Source: Owenweeksia sp048267305
GTDB lineage: Bacteria; Bacteroidota; Bacteroidia; Flavobacteriales; Schleiferiaceae
Direction of reading: 5' to 3'
DNA length: 64,000 nt
NCBI GenBank assembly: GCA_048267305.1
Contig: JBLWXT010000005.1
Coordinates: 62,001 to 126,000, forward strand
Made by a program: the position numbers and the translations under genes. Positions within the stretch are counted from its first letter, which is position 1; each line of letters begins with the position of its first letter. The notes under the pieces are model-generated. The model was not told the DNA's origin. It worked only from the letters and a program-made list of their open reading frames with translations, and did no database searches. Below are positions 8,821 to 16,662 of the stretch, in pieces.

Positions 8821-9399
8821 TTGGTGCAACCAAACTCAGAAACCATACAGCTTTCCCATGATATCCGTACCAAAAGCGGATACGAAGCGCTCTTCCGTGA
8901 GCACTACGAGGGCCTGTGCACCTATGCTCATTTTTACCTAAAGGATTATGCCGCTGCGGAAGAAGTAGTGCAGGATTTGTTTTTTAACCTGTGGAAAAAG
9001 CGCGAGGAGCTGGAGATTACCACCTCCATAAAATCATATTTATATAAAGCTGCTCGTAATCATTGTCTTAATGTGTTAAAACATATTGAGGTAAGGGAGA
9101 ACTATAAAAAAATGAATGAGGAGCAACGCTCCGTGAGCGAGCTGCAGGGAACGAATGAGTTGGAAGCTGTAGAGCTTGAAGAGAGAATAAAGGCCGCTAT
9201 AGATCAACTTCCACCGGAGCGGAAAAAGATATTTTTAATGAGCCGATATGAGGATTTGAAGTATCGTGAAATTGCGGAGAAGCTAAATATCTCCGTGAAA
9301 ACGGTAGAAGCCCAAATGGGCAAGGCGCTAAGGTTTTTGAAAGAGCAACTGAGCGATTATTTGCCTTTGTGGTTGAGTCTTATTTTATTTTTAGAATGA
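8821..9399 (+). CDS. ECF RNA polymerase sigma factor (Bacteroidota FecI-like)
   Basis: 192 residues from TTG 8821 or GTG 8824; no ATG occurs until well inside region 2, and the very short predicted leader agrees with a start here. Sigma region 2 covers about 22-90 (ALFREHYEGLCTYA, then AAEEVVQDLFFNLWKKR), and region 4.2 about 125-180 (LPPERKKIFLMSRYEDLKYREIAEKLNISVKTVEAQM). The tail is hydrophobic (LSDYLPLWLSLILFL), as in many Bacteroidota members of this class. It should direct polymerase to extracytoplasmic-response promoters and be held by the FecR-type anti-sigma encoded 41 bases downstream. Its likely targets are the five GGGT-N15-TGTC sites described separately. Confidence 0.93.
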   Translation: MVQPNSETIQLSHDIRTKSGYEALFREHYEGLCTYAHFYLKDYAAAEEVVQDLFFNLWKKREELEITTSIKSYLYKAARNHCLNVLKHIEVRENYKKMNEEQRSVSELQGTNELEAVELEERIKAAIDQLPPERKKIFLMSRYEDLKYREIAEKLNISVKTVEAQMGKALRFLKEQLSDYLPLWLSLILFLE

Positions 9400-9406
9400 T
9401 GAGTAA

Positions 9407-9429
9407 GGGTATATTGATTTTGAATTGTC
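9407..9429 (+). promoter_or_regulatory. ECF-type promoter site A (upstream of fecR)
   Basis: GGGT at 9407-9410, 15 bases, TGTC at 9426-9429. It starts 7 bases after the sigma gene stop and ends 11 bases before the fecR ATG, so initiation would give an almost leaderless fecR mRNA. It would let the sigma factor amplify its own anti-sigma and the repeat protein without amplifying itself. Confidence 0.65.
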
Positions 9430-9440
9430 ATAACTAGGAG

Positions 9441-10460
9441 ATGGCTGACGAATACGGACATATGGACGATGGTCTGCTGGTGAAATACCTTATCGGGGAA
9501 ACCGATGATGAGGAAAATTTGCTGGTGGAAAAATGGTTAGAGGCTTCCGATGAAAATCGAAAGGAGTATGCCCGTATGCAAAAGGTATGGCAAGGCACTC
9601 TTTCTGCGCCTAAAGCGCCTGTAAATACAGATGCGGCCTGGGCTAAGCTTTCGGCTCAAATTGATGAAGATGAGCAAGCAGAGGTGAAGGAACCCGTGCT
9701 GCGGACCCTTCGCCCTAGATGGAATTGGGCCGCGGCAGCTATATTATTGGCTTTGATTGGTTTGTTTGGTGTTTTTCAGTATTTCAGTGGGCAGGATATA
9801 ACGGTTATCAGCAAAGATATGCTGGTGCAGCAAACACTGCCAGACGGAAGTTCTGTAGCTCTAAACGCCAACTCTGAACTTGAGTATGCCAAGGATTTTG
9901 ATGGAGATTTACGCGAAGTAAAACTGAAGGGTGAGGCCTTTTTTGAGGTACAGCCAAATGCTGAAAAACCATTTGTGATTGATGCCAGAGCCGGCTATAT
10001 AAGGGTTTTGGGAACTTCCTTTAATGTGGAGGCCAAGGAAGGGAGCGACATTAAGGTGCATGTGGTTACAGGAAAGGTACAGCTCTCATTGCCGGGTGTC
10101 ATTGCCGATACCGCCATGGTGATTTTGGAAGTTGGCGAAACAGGAATCATTGATCATAAAACCAAAAGGGTGTATAAGGAAAGTCCCTTGTTTGAAGATG
10201 CCCTGTTTTGGTTGAACAAAAGGCTTGTATTTAATAAATTGCCGCTGCCAAGGGTGTTTGAGGTTTTGGAGAAGAACTATAAACTCAGTTTTTCAACTTA
10301 TGATAAATCGGTGGAAAAGTGTTTGTTAACAGCTCGATTTGAGAAGGAATCCATAGAATCCATTCTGGAGGTTATTTCAGCAACCTTCAATATTCAATTT
10401 GTGGTGGATGGCGATACCGTTCAGGTAAACTCTCAAGACAATAATTGTGGTGAAGGCTAG
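9441..10460 (+). CDS. FecR-family anti-sigma factor
   Basis: 339 residues. The N-terminal cytoplasmic part (about 1-90) is acidic and helical (MDDGLLVKYLIGET), the sigma-binding region in this family. One membrane span at about 98-118 (AAAAILLALIGLFGVF) follows. The periplasmic FecR domain (about 130-235) shows TLPDGSSVALNANSELEY, VKLKGEAFFEVQP and IRVLGTSFNVEA, and a DUF4974-type domain follows at about 255-330. It transmits an outer-membrane signal, received by contact with an STN domain, to the ECF sigma factor. The next gene, which carries the STN domain, overlaps its end by 14 bases, implying translational coupling. Confidence 0.93.
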   Translation: MADEYGHMDDGLLVKYLIGETDDEENLLVEKWLEASDENRKEYARMQKVWQGTLSAPKAPVNTDAAWAKLSAQIDEDEQAEVKEPVLRTLRPRWNWAAAAILLALIGLFGVFQYFSGQDITVISKDMLVQQTLPDGSSVALNANSELEYAKDFDGDLREVKLKGEAFFEVQPNAEKPFVIDARAGYIRVLGTSFNVEAKEGSDIKVHVVTGKVQLSLPGVIADTAMVILEVGETGIIDHKTKRVYKESPLFEDALFWLNKRLVFNKLPLPRVFEVLEKNYKLSFSTYDKSVEKCLLTARFEKESIESILEVISATFNIQFVVDGDTVQVNSQDNNCGEG

Positions 10461-12351
10461 GTGTTGTCTATATCATCTCTTCATCCTGCTTTGTATTTCC
10501 CTTACGGGGATGGGGCAGGAAAACCATCTTAATAAAACTGTGAGTCTGCAAATTCCAAACTGGAATTTGGGACGGGTACTTTCAGCCATGGAAACCCAAG
10601 GCAGCTTTTTCTTTTCGTATGATTCGGAGCTTATTCCCGTGGATAGTATACTAAGCGTAAAAGCTACCAATGAAAGGGTAGGCTCTGTTCTCAAGAGGAT
10701 TTTACCCAAACCTTTGGAGTTTAAATCCGTGGGCAACCATGTGGTGATTTTTAAGCCACAAAAGAAGGCTCCAACAGAGGTTTTGATATCCGGATATATC
10801 CGGGATAGCAGAAGTAATAAACCACTGGCCAATGCAACCTTGTACAATCCACAGCGAAATGTAATGGTGGCCAGTAACGACAGGGGATATTACGAAATGA
10901 CGGTTTTTGGTGATGATCAAAAACTGGGGCTTACAGTAAGTAAAAGTGGTTATCGTCAGGAGGTGGTATATGTGCAGCCACTGCTAAAATCAAATCTTGA
11001 TTTTACCCTTTTAACATTGGAAAAACCTATTACAGGGGTGGAGCCCAAAAAACTAAGCTATCCGGATGTAAACGAGCACAAGATTGTTCAACTAATAGTG
11101 CCGGACAGAGTTATTGAGAACTCCAACAACCTCACACTTTTTGAAAGAGTACCTGTTCAGTTTTCTGTTATTCCCGGTATCAGTACCAATGGTTTACTTA
11201 ACGCGAATAGCACAAACAATTTCTCATTGAACCTATTGGCCGGGTATTCTCAGGGCACGGATGGCATTGAGGTGGGAAGCCTCGTTAATATCAACCGAAG
11301 GGATATGAATGGCCTGCAAATGGCTGGCATAGCCAATGTTACAGGTCGCTTTATGAAGGGGGTACAAATGGCCGGAATGTTCAATTACACCGGGCTTTTG
11401 TTTGATGGTCTTCAGTTGGCTGGTATGAGCAACATTTGCATGGGTGATATGAACGGGGTGCAGCTTAGCGGCTTCTGTAATATTTTGGGAGGAAAAATGG
11501 ATGGTGCTCAGATTTCAGGCTTTGCCAATTTTACCACAGAAAATGTGGATGGAGCACAACTGTCTGGTTTCGTGAATATAGCCGCAAAGGATGTTGAAGT
11601 GGCCCAGATTAGCGGAGGGGTTAATTACAGCCAAAACATTGAAGGATTACAGTTGGCGGGTTTGCTCAATGTGGCCACCAATCAGGTTAGCTCTTCTCAA
11701 ATAAGTGGTTTTGCCAATTATGCCAAAATCAGCAAAGGCGCGCAGATATCAGGATATGTTAACGTAGCAAGTGAACTAAACAGTGGGATGCAATTAGCCT
11801 CGTCTATCAATTATACCGGAAATAATGAAGGTGTACAATTGGGCCTGTTCAATTATGCCGATACATCTTCAGGGCTTTCCATCGGTTTGTTGAGTATTGT
11901 AAAAAGAGGCTACCACGTCCTTGATATTTCTACTTCTGAAAACCTTACTACTTCTATAAGCTTTAGATCGGGCAACTACAGATTTTACAACATTATGGGA
12001 TTTGGTTTTACCGATAAGTATGTATTGCCTACCTACGGTATTGGTACAGCTCCTGCTTTGGGCAAGAAATTGAGATTAAATTTTGACTTAACCGGGAGCC
12101 CGCTTTATGAGTATGAAAATACACAATGGGGATTGGAACGGTACTACTTGCAGTTTGCGCTAGCTCTTAATTATCAACCCTTCAAAAAATTTGCCATCGC
12201 CATTGGGCCAACACTCAACTACTACAGGTCGCGCACTGATGGTGAGAGTGAAGTGACAAGCTTATCTTCCTATGCCTTTCATCAAACCACTAAAGGCAAT
12301 TACTTCGAACAGATGTGGATTGGCGGTAAGCTTTCCATTAGGATGTTTTAA
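10447..12351 (+). CDS. STN-domain surface-repeat outer-membrane protein
   Basis: 634 residues from GTG 10447 (or GTG 10450), overlapping fecR by 14 bases. A signal peptide is followed by an STN domain at about 30-105 (SLQIPNWNLGRVLSAME, FFFSYDSELIPVDSILSV), the module that binds FecR in TonB receptors. A carboxypeptidase-regulatory-like beta domain (about 112-190) follows. Residues about 250-470 hold roughly 13 copies of a 20-residue repeat with core G-x-Q-(L/I/M)-(A/S)-G-x-x-N, like the LA_2272-type surface repeat. A C-terminal domain of about 150 residues ends in F, resembling a barrel strand. There is no TonB plug. It probably sits in or on the outer membrane and feeds a signal into FecR. 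The architecture seems unusual because STN is normally on the receptor itself. Confidence 0.82.
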   Translation: MVKARCCLYHLFILLCISLTGMGQENHLNKTVSLQIPNWNLGRVLSAMETQGSFFFSYDSELIPVDSILSVKATNERVGSVLKRILPKPLEFKSVGNHVVIFKPQKKAPTEVLISGYIRDSRSNKPLANATLYNPQRNVMVASNDRGYYEMTVFGDDQKLGLTVSKSGYRQEVVYVQPLLKSNLDFTLLTLEKPITGVEPKKLSYPDVNEHKIVQLIVPDRVIENSNNLTLFERVPVQFSVIPGISTNGLLNANSTNNFSLNLLAGYSQGTDGIEVGSLVNINRRDMNGLQMAGIANVTGRFMKGVQMAGMFNYTGLLFDGLQLAGMSNICMGDMNGVQLSGFCNILGGKMDGAQISGFANFTTENVDGAQLSGFVNIAAKDVEVAQISGGVNYSQNIEGLQLAGLLNVATNQVSSSQISGFANYAKISKGAQISGYVNVASELNSGMQLASSINYTGNNEGVQLGLFNYADTSSGLSIGLLSIVKRGYHVLDISTSENLTTSISFRSGNYRFYNIMGFGFTDKYVLPTYGIGTAPALGKKLRLNFDLTGSPLYEYENTQWGLERYYLQFALALNYQPFKKFAIAIGPTLNYYRSRTDGESEVTSLSSYAFHQTTKGNYFEQMWIGGKLSIRMF

Positions 12352-12384
12352 AAATATCTTCATTTTTTTTTGCCTCTCGGATAC

Positions 12385-12407
12385 GGGTAAAGCCCTTTTT
12401 AGGTGTC
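12385..12407 (+). promoter_or_regulatory. ECF-type promoter site B (upstream of 35-codon ORF)
   Basis: GGGT at 12385-12388, 15 bases, TGTC at 12404-12407, ending 31 bases before the ATG at 12439. The flanks also match the other sites: GGATA before the box and AAA just after GGGT. Confidence 0.65.
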
Positions 12408-12438
12408 ATACTATTATATGAACTAAAACATAATAGTT

Positions 12439-12546
12439 ATGAACCTTGAAATGCTTTTAGCCACAGCCCTTTATGCCGCTAGCACAACCAATGTGGGAGA
12501 GGCGCAAATTGACGCCCATCTAATTCTCGGAAATATCAGTCAATAA
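12439..12546 (+). CDS. Short ORF (35 residues) behind an ECF-type promoter
   Basis: ATG at 12439, stop TAA at 12544. The product starts MNLEMLLATALYAAST and is hydrophobic for its first 15 residues, then polar. No homologue is recognised. Support comes from position: a well-matched ECF-type promoter lies 31 bases upstream, the same distance range as for the confirmed genes, and a 6-bp hairpin (12609-12623) follows. The 428-bp gap between the two surface-repeat genes otherwise holds nothing. Alternatively the promoter drives a small non-coding RNA of 130-200 nt and the ORF is incidental. Confidence 0.4.
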   Translation: MNLEMLLATALYAASTTNVGEAQIDAHLILGNISQ

Positions 12547-12608
12547 ATTATAGCTAGTTCTGCTGACAATTGAGAGCTCTCCTTTTGCCTGCATAAACTG
12601 ATTTCTAA

Positions 12609-12623
12609 AACCCCAAAGGGGTT
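12609..12623 (+). terminator. Weak hairpin after the short ORF
   Basis: Perfect 6-bp stem AACCCC / GGGGTT with a 3-base AAA loop. No T-run follows, so intrinsic termination is doubtful; it may instead stabilise a 3' end. Confidence 0.25.
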
Positions 12624-12732
12624 ATAATGAACCCGGTCGTGTACCCTTTTTTGGCGTGGTTTTTCATTTTTCAGGTAGATTATTATGAAAACCATGACAA
12701 AAAAAATCCACTATTATTTTCAAACACAGTAG

Positions 12733-12755
12733 GGGTAAATTCCTTTTGGCTTGTC
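12733..12755 (+). promoter_or_regulatory. ECF-type promoter site C (second surface-repeat gene)
   Basis: GGGT at 12733-12736, 15 bases, TGTC at 12752-12755, ending 24 bases before the ATG at 12780. The spacer AAATTCCTTTTGGCT is close to that of site D. Confidence 0.7.
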
Positions 12756-12779
12756 TCATCATTAAACTAAACATAATTA

Positions 12780-13976
12780 ATGATGGATTCTAAAACCAAG
12801 CTCCTGGCACTTATTGCTTTAACACTTACTGCCTTTTGTATTTCAGCACAGCATCCTAAAGGATGTACACCTCTCTGGCCCGGTTTCATTGTGGATTCCA
12901 CAGGAATATCCTTTATAGGTGTGAAGTCCGTTAATGATCCGGATAGCGTGGAAGTTAGATGTTATACTTTAGGTACGAGCAATGTGGAAATCGGGCTGCT
13001 GGCCAACGTTAGCAACAGAGATATAGAAGGTTTGCAACTGGCTTGTCTGGCCAATATTTCCAATTGTTCGCTTGAGGGCCTTCAACTTTCAACCCTTTCA
13101 AACGATAATGGCTCTACCTTAAAGGGAGCACAAATCTGCGCTGTAAGCAATGTGTCGGTAGGAGATCTTGACGGGCTTCAGCTGGCGGCTTACTCCAATG
13201 TTACTAAAGGGAACTTAACAGGCGCACAAGTATCATCCTTCTCTAACGTGGCTATCGGCAATGTAACGGGTGCTCAAGTTTCCGGTTTTATCAATATAGC
13301 CACAACAGAATCCAAGGCTGCTCAGGTGGCTGGTTACTTTAACTACACCCCATACGCTCGGGGAATTCAGCTCGCGGGTTTCTCCAATATTGCCACTAAG
13401 GAAAATTCGGGTGTACAGCTTTCGGGATTCTTCAATTATGCCGGATATAACAGCGGGACACAATTGTCATTCATCAATTATGCGGATAGCTCTTCTGGTA
13501 TTCCCATTGGATTTTTCTCCTTTGTTAAAAAGGGATATCATGTATTGGAAATTTCAGCCACTGAAACCTTTCCGGTAAATGCTGCCTTTAAAACGGGGGT
13601 AAAGAGGTTTTACAACATTTTTGAATTAGGTTTTGGTGAAGATGATTTTCAACTCGGTTATGGATTGGGGACCATTGTGCCATTAGGTAAAAGGTTGGAT
13701 GCAAGTTTTGATTTAACATACAGTCACATTGTAGGTTACCGAAATGCTAGATGGGAAGACGATCGCTATCTGGTTCGTTTTACACCGAGTTTGAATTTTC
13801 AGGCCTTTAAAAAGGTAGGTGTGGCCATTGGTCCAAGTATTAATCTATATGTGGCAGAAACCAACGCTGAAGGTATTTCCAATAACCTGTCCTCATACTC
13901 TTTTGCATCCGGTACCGAAAGCGACTATAGCTATCAGGCCTGGATAGGAGGTAGGCTGGCTCTGAGGTTCTTCTAG
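12780..13976 (+). CDS. Secreted surface-repeat protein, paralogue of the STN protein's repeat and tail
   Basis: 398 residues; starts with two ATGs, then a signal peptide ending FCISAQ. After a short Cys-containing linker come about 11 repeats of roughly 20 residues with core G-x-Q-(L/V)-x-x-x-x-N (GLQLACLAN, GAQVSGFIN, GIQLAGFSN). The C-terminal block of about 150 residues matches that of the protein at 10447: both share YAD-SSG, VK-GYHVL-IS and RFYNI in order, and both end in an aromatic residue. It lacks the STN and regulatory-like domains. It is probably an outer-membrane barrel or surface beta-solenoid; function unknown. Its own ECF-type site shows that it is induced with, not merely beside, the FecR system. 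Confidence 0.75.
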   Translation: MMDSKTKLLALIALTLTAFCISAQHPKGCTPLWPGFIVDSTGISFIGVKSVNDPDSVEVRCYTLGTSNVEIGLLANVSNRDIEGLQLACLANISNCSLEGLQLSTLSNDNGSTLKGAQICAVSNVSVGDLDGLQLAAYSNVTKGNLTGAQVSSFSNVAIGNVTGAQVSGFINIATTESKAAQVAGYFNYTPYARGIQLAGFSNIATKENSGVQLSGFFNYAGYNSGTQLSFINYADSSSGIPIGFFSFVKKGYHVLEISATETFPVNAAFKTGVKRFYNIFELGFGEDDFQLGYGLGTIVPLGKRLDASFDLTYSHIVGYRNARWEDDRYLVRFTPSLNFQAFKKVGVAIGPSINLYVAETNAEGISNNLSSYSFASGTESDYSYQAWIGGRLALRFF

Positions 13977-14025
13977 GGTTTTTCCGCATGGCAATTAAAA
14001 ATCCACTTTTTCTCTATCCGGATAA

Positions 14026-14048
14026 GGGTGATTTCCTTCTGAGTTGTC
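14026..14048 (+). promoter_or_regulatory. ECF-type promoter site D (TonB receptor gene)
   Basis: GGGT at 14026-14029, 15 bases, TGTC at 14045-14048, preceded by GGATAA. It ends 22 bases before the ATG at 14071. Its TGTC box overlaps the TTG at 14044 that a longest-ORF rule would choose as start, which rules that start out. Confidence 0.7.
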
Positions 14049-14070
14049 CTACTACCAAACAAACATAAAA

Positions 14071-16419
14071 ATGAGACCAATCTTAAAACTTTCTATTTTA
14101 TTAGCTCTTGTTCTTTTTAATTTTCAAACAAGGGCACAACAGCCAACACAAACCATAAGAGGTTCCGTAATAGATTACGATACCCGTATGCCCTTGCCCG
14201 GTGCCAACGTGGTTATCCTCTCTACGGGACAAGGCGCTATCACAGATGGTGAGGGCGTTTTTAGAATCGAAAATGTGCCTGTAGGACGTGTAAATCTTCA
14301 AATAACCTTTATTGGTTATGAAGAAAAAAATCTCCCCAATATATTGGTAAACTCCGCCACAGAAGTGGTGTTGAATATAGAATTAACCGAAGCGCTGAAT
14401 AATCTTGCAGAAGTGGTGGTAACCGATGGCACAAACAAGGCCACGCCCATTAACGAAATGGCCGTGGTAAGCGCCCGTACCTTTTCGGTGGAGGAAACCA
14501 AGCGCTATGCGGGCGCCATTGACGACCCTGCACGTATGGTATCTGCCTTTGCCGGGGTGGCCAATGATCCTGCAGGGAATAACGATATTATTGTTAGAGG
14601 TAACTCGCCACGGGGAATACTGTGGAGATTGGAAGGAGTGGAAATACCTAACCCCAATCACTTTTCAGATGAAGGAGGAACCGGAGGCCCGATCAATGCG
14701 CTTAACAGCTCAATGCTTGGAAACTCCGATTTTTACACCGGTGCCTTTGCTCCACAATATGGCAATGCCCTTTCGGGAGTATTTGATATGAAACTGCGCA
14801 CAGGTAATAATCAGGAACGGGAGTATTCCTTTCAGGCCAGTACTTTGGGAATGGACTTTACAGCCGAAGGTCCTTTTATCAAAAGTTATAATGGTTCTTA
14901 TTTGGCCAATTACAGATATTCATCTTTGGCCTTGCTTGATGCTGCAGGCATAGTGGATTTTGATGGTGTTCCCCGATATCAGGATGCATCCTTTAAGGTG
15001 CTGCTTCCCATAAATCAAAAGCACAGTATTTCCATATTTGGCCTGGGCGGGATAAGTGGTATTACTACCGAAGAAACTCCTGAAGACGATGAAGCCACTG
15101 TACTAGCCAAAGCGGATATGACATCCAGGCTTGGAGCTACGAGTATTAAGCACACTTACTTAATCAACAACAAGGCATATCTGCAAACCTCACTTACCGG
15201 TTCCGGAACTGTGTCAGAATTTTCTTATGAAAAAGATAACGGGAATGGTGGGTTTTATGATGATTACACGGAGGATTTCGTAAAAAGCATGGTGGCGACT
15301 ACCAGCATTTTGCACTATAAGGCTAATGCCCGAAATAAGTTGAAGGTGGGTTTTACCTATAATCATCTGGGGTACAATATGCAGAGCAAAAACTTTAATG
15401 ATGATAGAAATCGGCTGGAAACCCTGTTGGCACAGGATGGTACCTCGGGTAGTATTCAAAGTTTTGTAGAATGGAAACACAGGCTTAATGAGCGCTTTTC
15501 TTTAGTAGGAGGCATACATTATTTACAGTTTATGCTAAACGATGATTTTGCCATTGAACCAAGGCTGGCAGGGGAGTGGAAAATTGACGAAAGGCAAACC
15601 TTTACCGTTGGTGCCGGTATGCATAGCAAACTGGAGAGTGTGGCTATTTATCTGGCGAGGCAGCCACAGGAGGATGGCAGCTATATAACTCCCAATACCA
15701 ACTTGGGCATGTCAAAGGCGGCTCACTTTGTAATGGGCTATGGACACATGTTGGGAGATAACACCCACCTGAAACTGGAAACGTATTATCAGCATCTGTA
15801 TAATGTGCCTGTAGTAAATGAGCCAAACAGTTATGGATCCATCCTAAACTCCAGCAGTGGCTATACCACAGAAAGTTTGGTAAACGATGGAACCGGGAGA
15901 AACTACGGTTTAGAGCTTACGCTGGAGCAATATCTGCACCATGGGTTTTACTATATGGGTACTGCATCTCTCTACAAATCTTTATATACGGCCAAGGATG
16001 GCGTGGAGCGTAGCTCTGCCTTTGATGGAACTTATGTTGTAAATGCCCTTGCCGGGAAGGAGTTTAGGATTGGAAAATCCGAGAAAAACCGTGTGCTATT
16101 AGTGAATACGCGTATTGCCCTGATTGGCGGCAAGCCATACACTCCGGTTGATTTGGAGGCCTCCATTGCTGATAACACCACCGTTTTGGATGAGGATCAC
16201 CCCTATAGTGTAAAGGGCGATGACATTTTTAAATGGGATCTTTCAGTGGGGATGAGAAGAAACCACAAAAAGGTAACCACTGAATGGAAGATCGACATTC
16301 AAAATCTCACGAACAATCAGGCGGTGCTTGGTAGTTACTATAATGAAACCACACAGAGTCTGGACTATGGATACCAATGGGCCGTTTTTCCAACGCTTAG
16401 CTATAGGGTGACTTTTTAA
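14071..16419 (+). CDS. TonB-dependent outer-membrane receptor with carboxypeptidase-regulatory domain
   Basis: 782 residues from ATG 14071; the signal peptide ends FNFQTRAQ. A CarboxypepD_reg-like domain occupies about 20-105 (IRGSVIDYDTRMPLPGANV, then VNLQITFIGYEE). A plug follows at about 110-235 (NDIIVRGNSPRGILWRLEGV, PNPNHFSDEGGTGGP, GAFAPQYGNALSGVF). A beta-barrel reaches the C-terminal SYRVTF. It has no N-terminal STN domain, so it cannot itself signal to FecR in the usual way. No SusD-like partner gene is adjacent, so a glycan-import pair is not indicated; the substrate is unknown. The upstream ECF-type site places it under the same control as the two surface-repeat genes. Confidence 0.88.
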   Translation: MRPILKLSILLALVLFNFQTRAQQPTQTIRGSVIDYDTRMPLPGANVVILSTGQGAITDGEGVFRIENVPVGRVNLQITFIGYEEKNLPNILVNSATEVVLNIELTEALNNLAEVVVTDGTNKATPINEMAVVSARTFSVEETKRYAGAIDDPARMVSAFAGVANDPAGNNDIIVRGNSPRGILWRLEGVEIPNPNHFSDEGGTGGPINALNSSMLGNSDFYTGAFAPQYGNALSGVFDMKLRTGNNQEREYSFQASTLGMDFTAEGPFIKSYNGSYLANYRYSSLALLDAAGIVDFDGVPRYQDASFKVLLPINQKHSISIFGLGGISGITTEETPEDDEATVLAKADMTSRLGATSIKHTYLINNKAYLQTSLTGSGTVSEFSYEKDNGNGGFYDDYTEDFVKSMVATTSILHYKANARNKLKVGFTYNHLGYNMQSKNFNDDRNRLETLLAQDGTSGSIQSFVEWKHRLNERFSLVGGIHYLQFMLNDDFAIEPRLAGEWKIDERQTFTVGAGMHSKLESVAIYLARQPQEDGSYITPNTNLGMSKAAHFVMGYGHMLGDNTHLKLETYYQHLYNVPVVNEPNSYGSILNSSSGYTTESLVNDGTGRNYGLELTLEQYLHHGFYYMGTASLYKSLYTAKDGVERSSAFDGTYVVNALAGKEFRIGKSEKNRVLLVNTRIALIGGKPYTPVDLEASIADNTTVLDEDHPYSVKGDDIFKWDLSVGMRRNHKKVTTEWKIDIQNLTNNQAVLGSYYNETTQSLDYGYQWAVFPTLSYRVTF

Positions 16420-16662
16420 AATATTAAGTAGTGGGTTTGGGTGCCCTAAGTTTCGGACGCTCTGCAGAGAGAGGTTATCCTTTCTTTGTTGGGCATCCAA
16501 ATCCATACTTTTTAATCCTTCTAAATTCAATTTGCTAAAGCTATAGCTCTGTGATTTGTAATTTCACCCTTTCTTGAACTTATGGCTCATTTTAGAGTTA
16601 GTGGAGGCTAAGGAAACTCTGGATTCAGAGATTTCTGTTTTTACCAAACTATAATTAGATAT

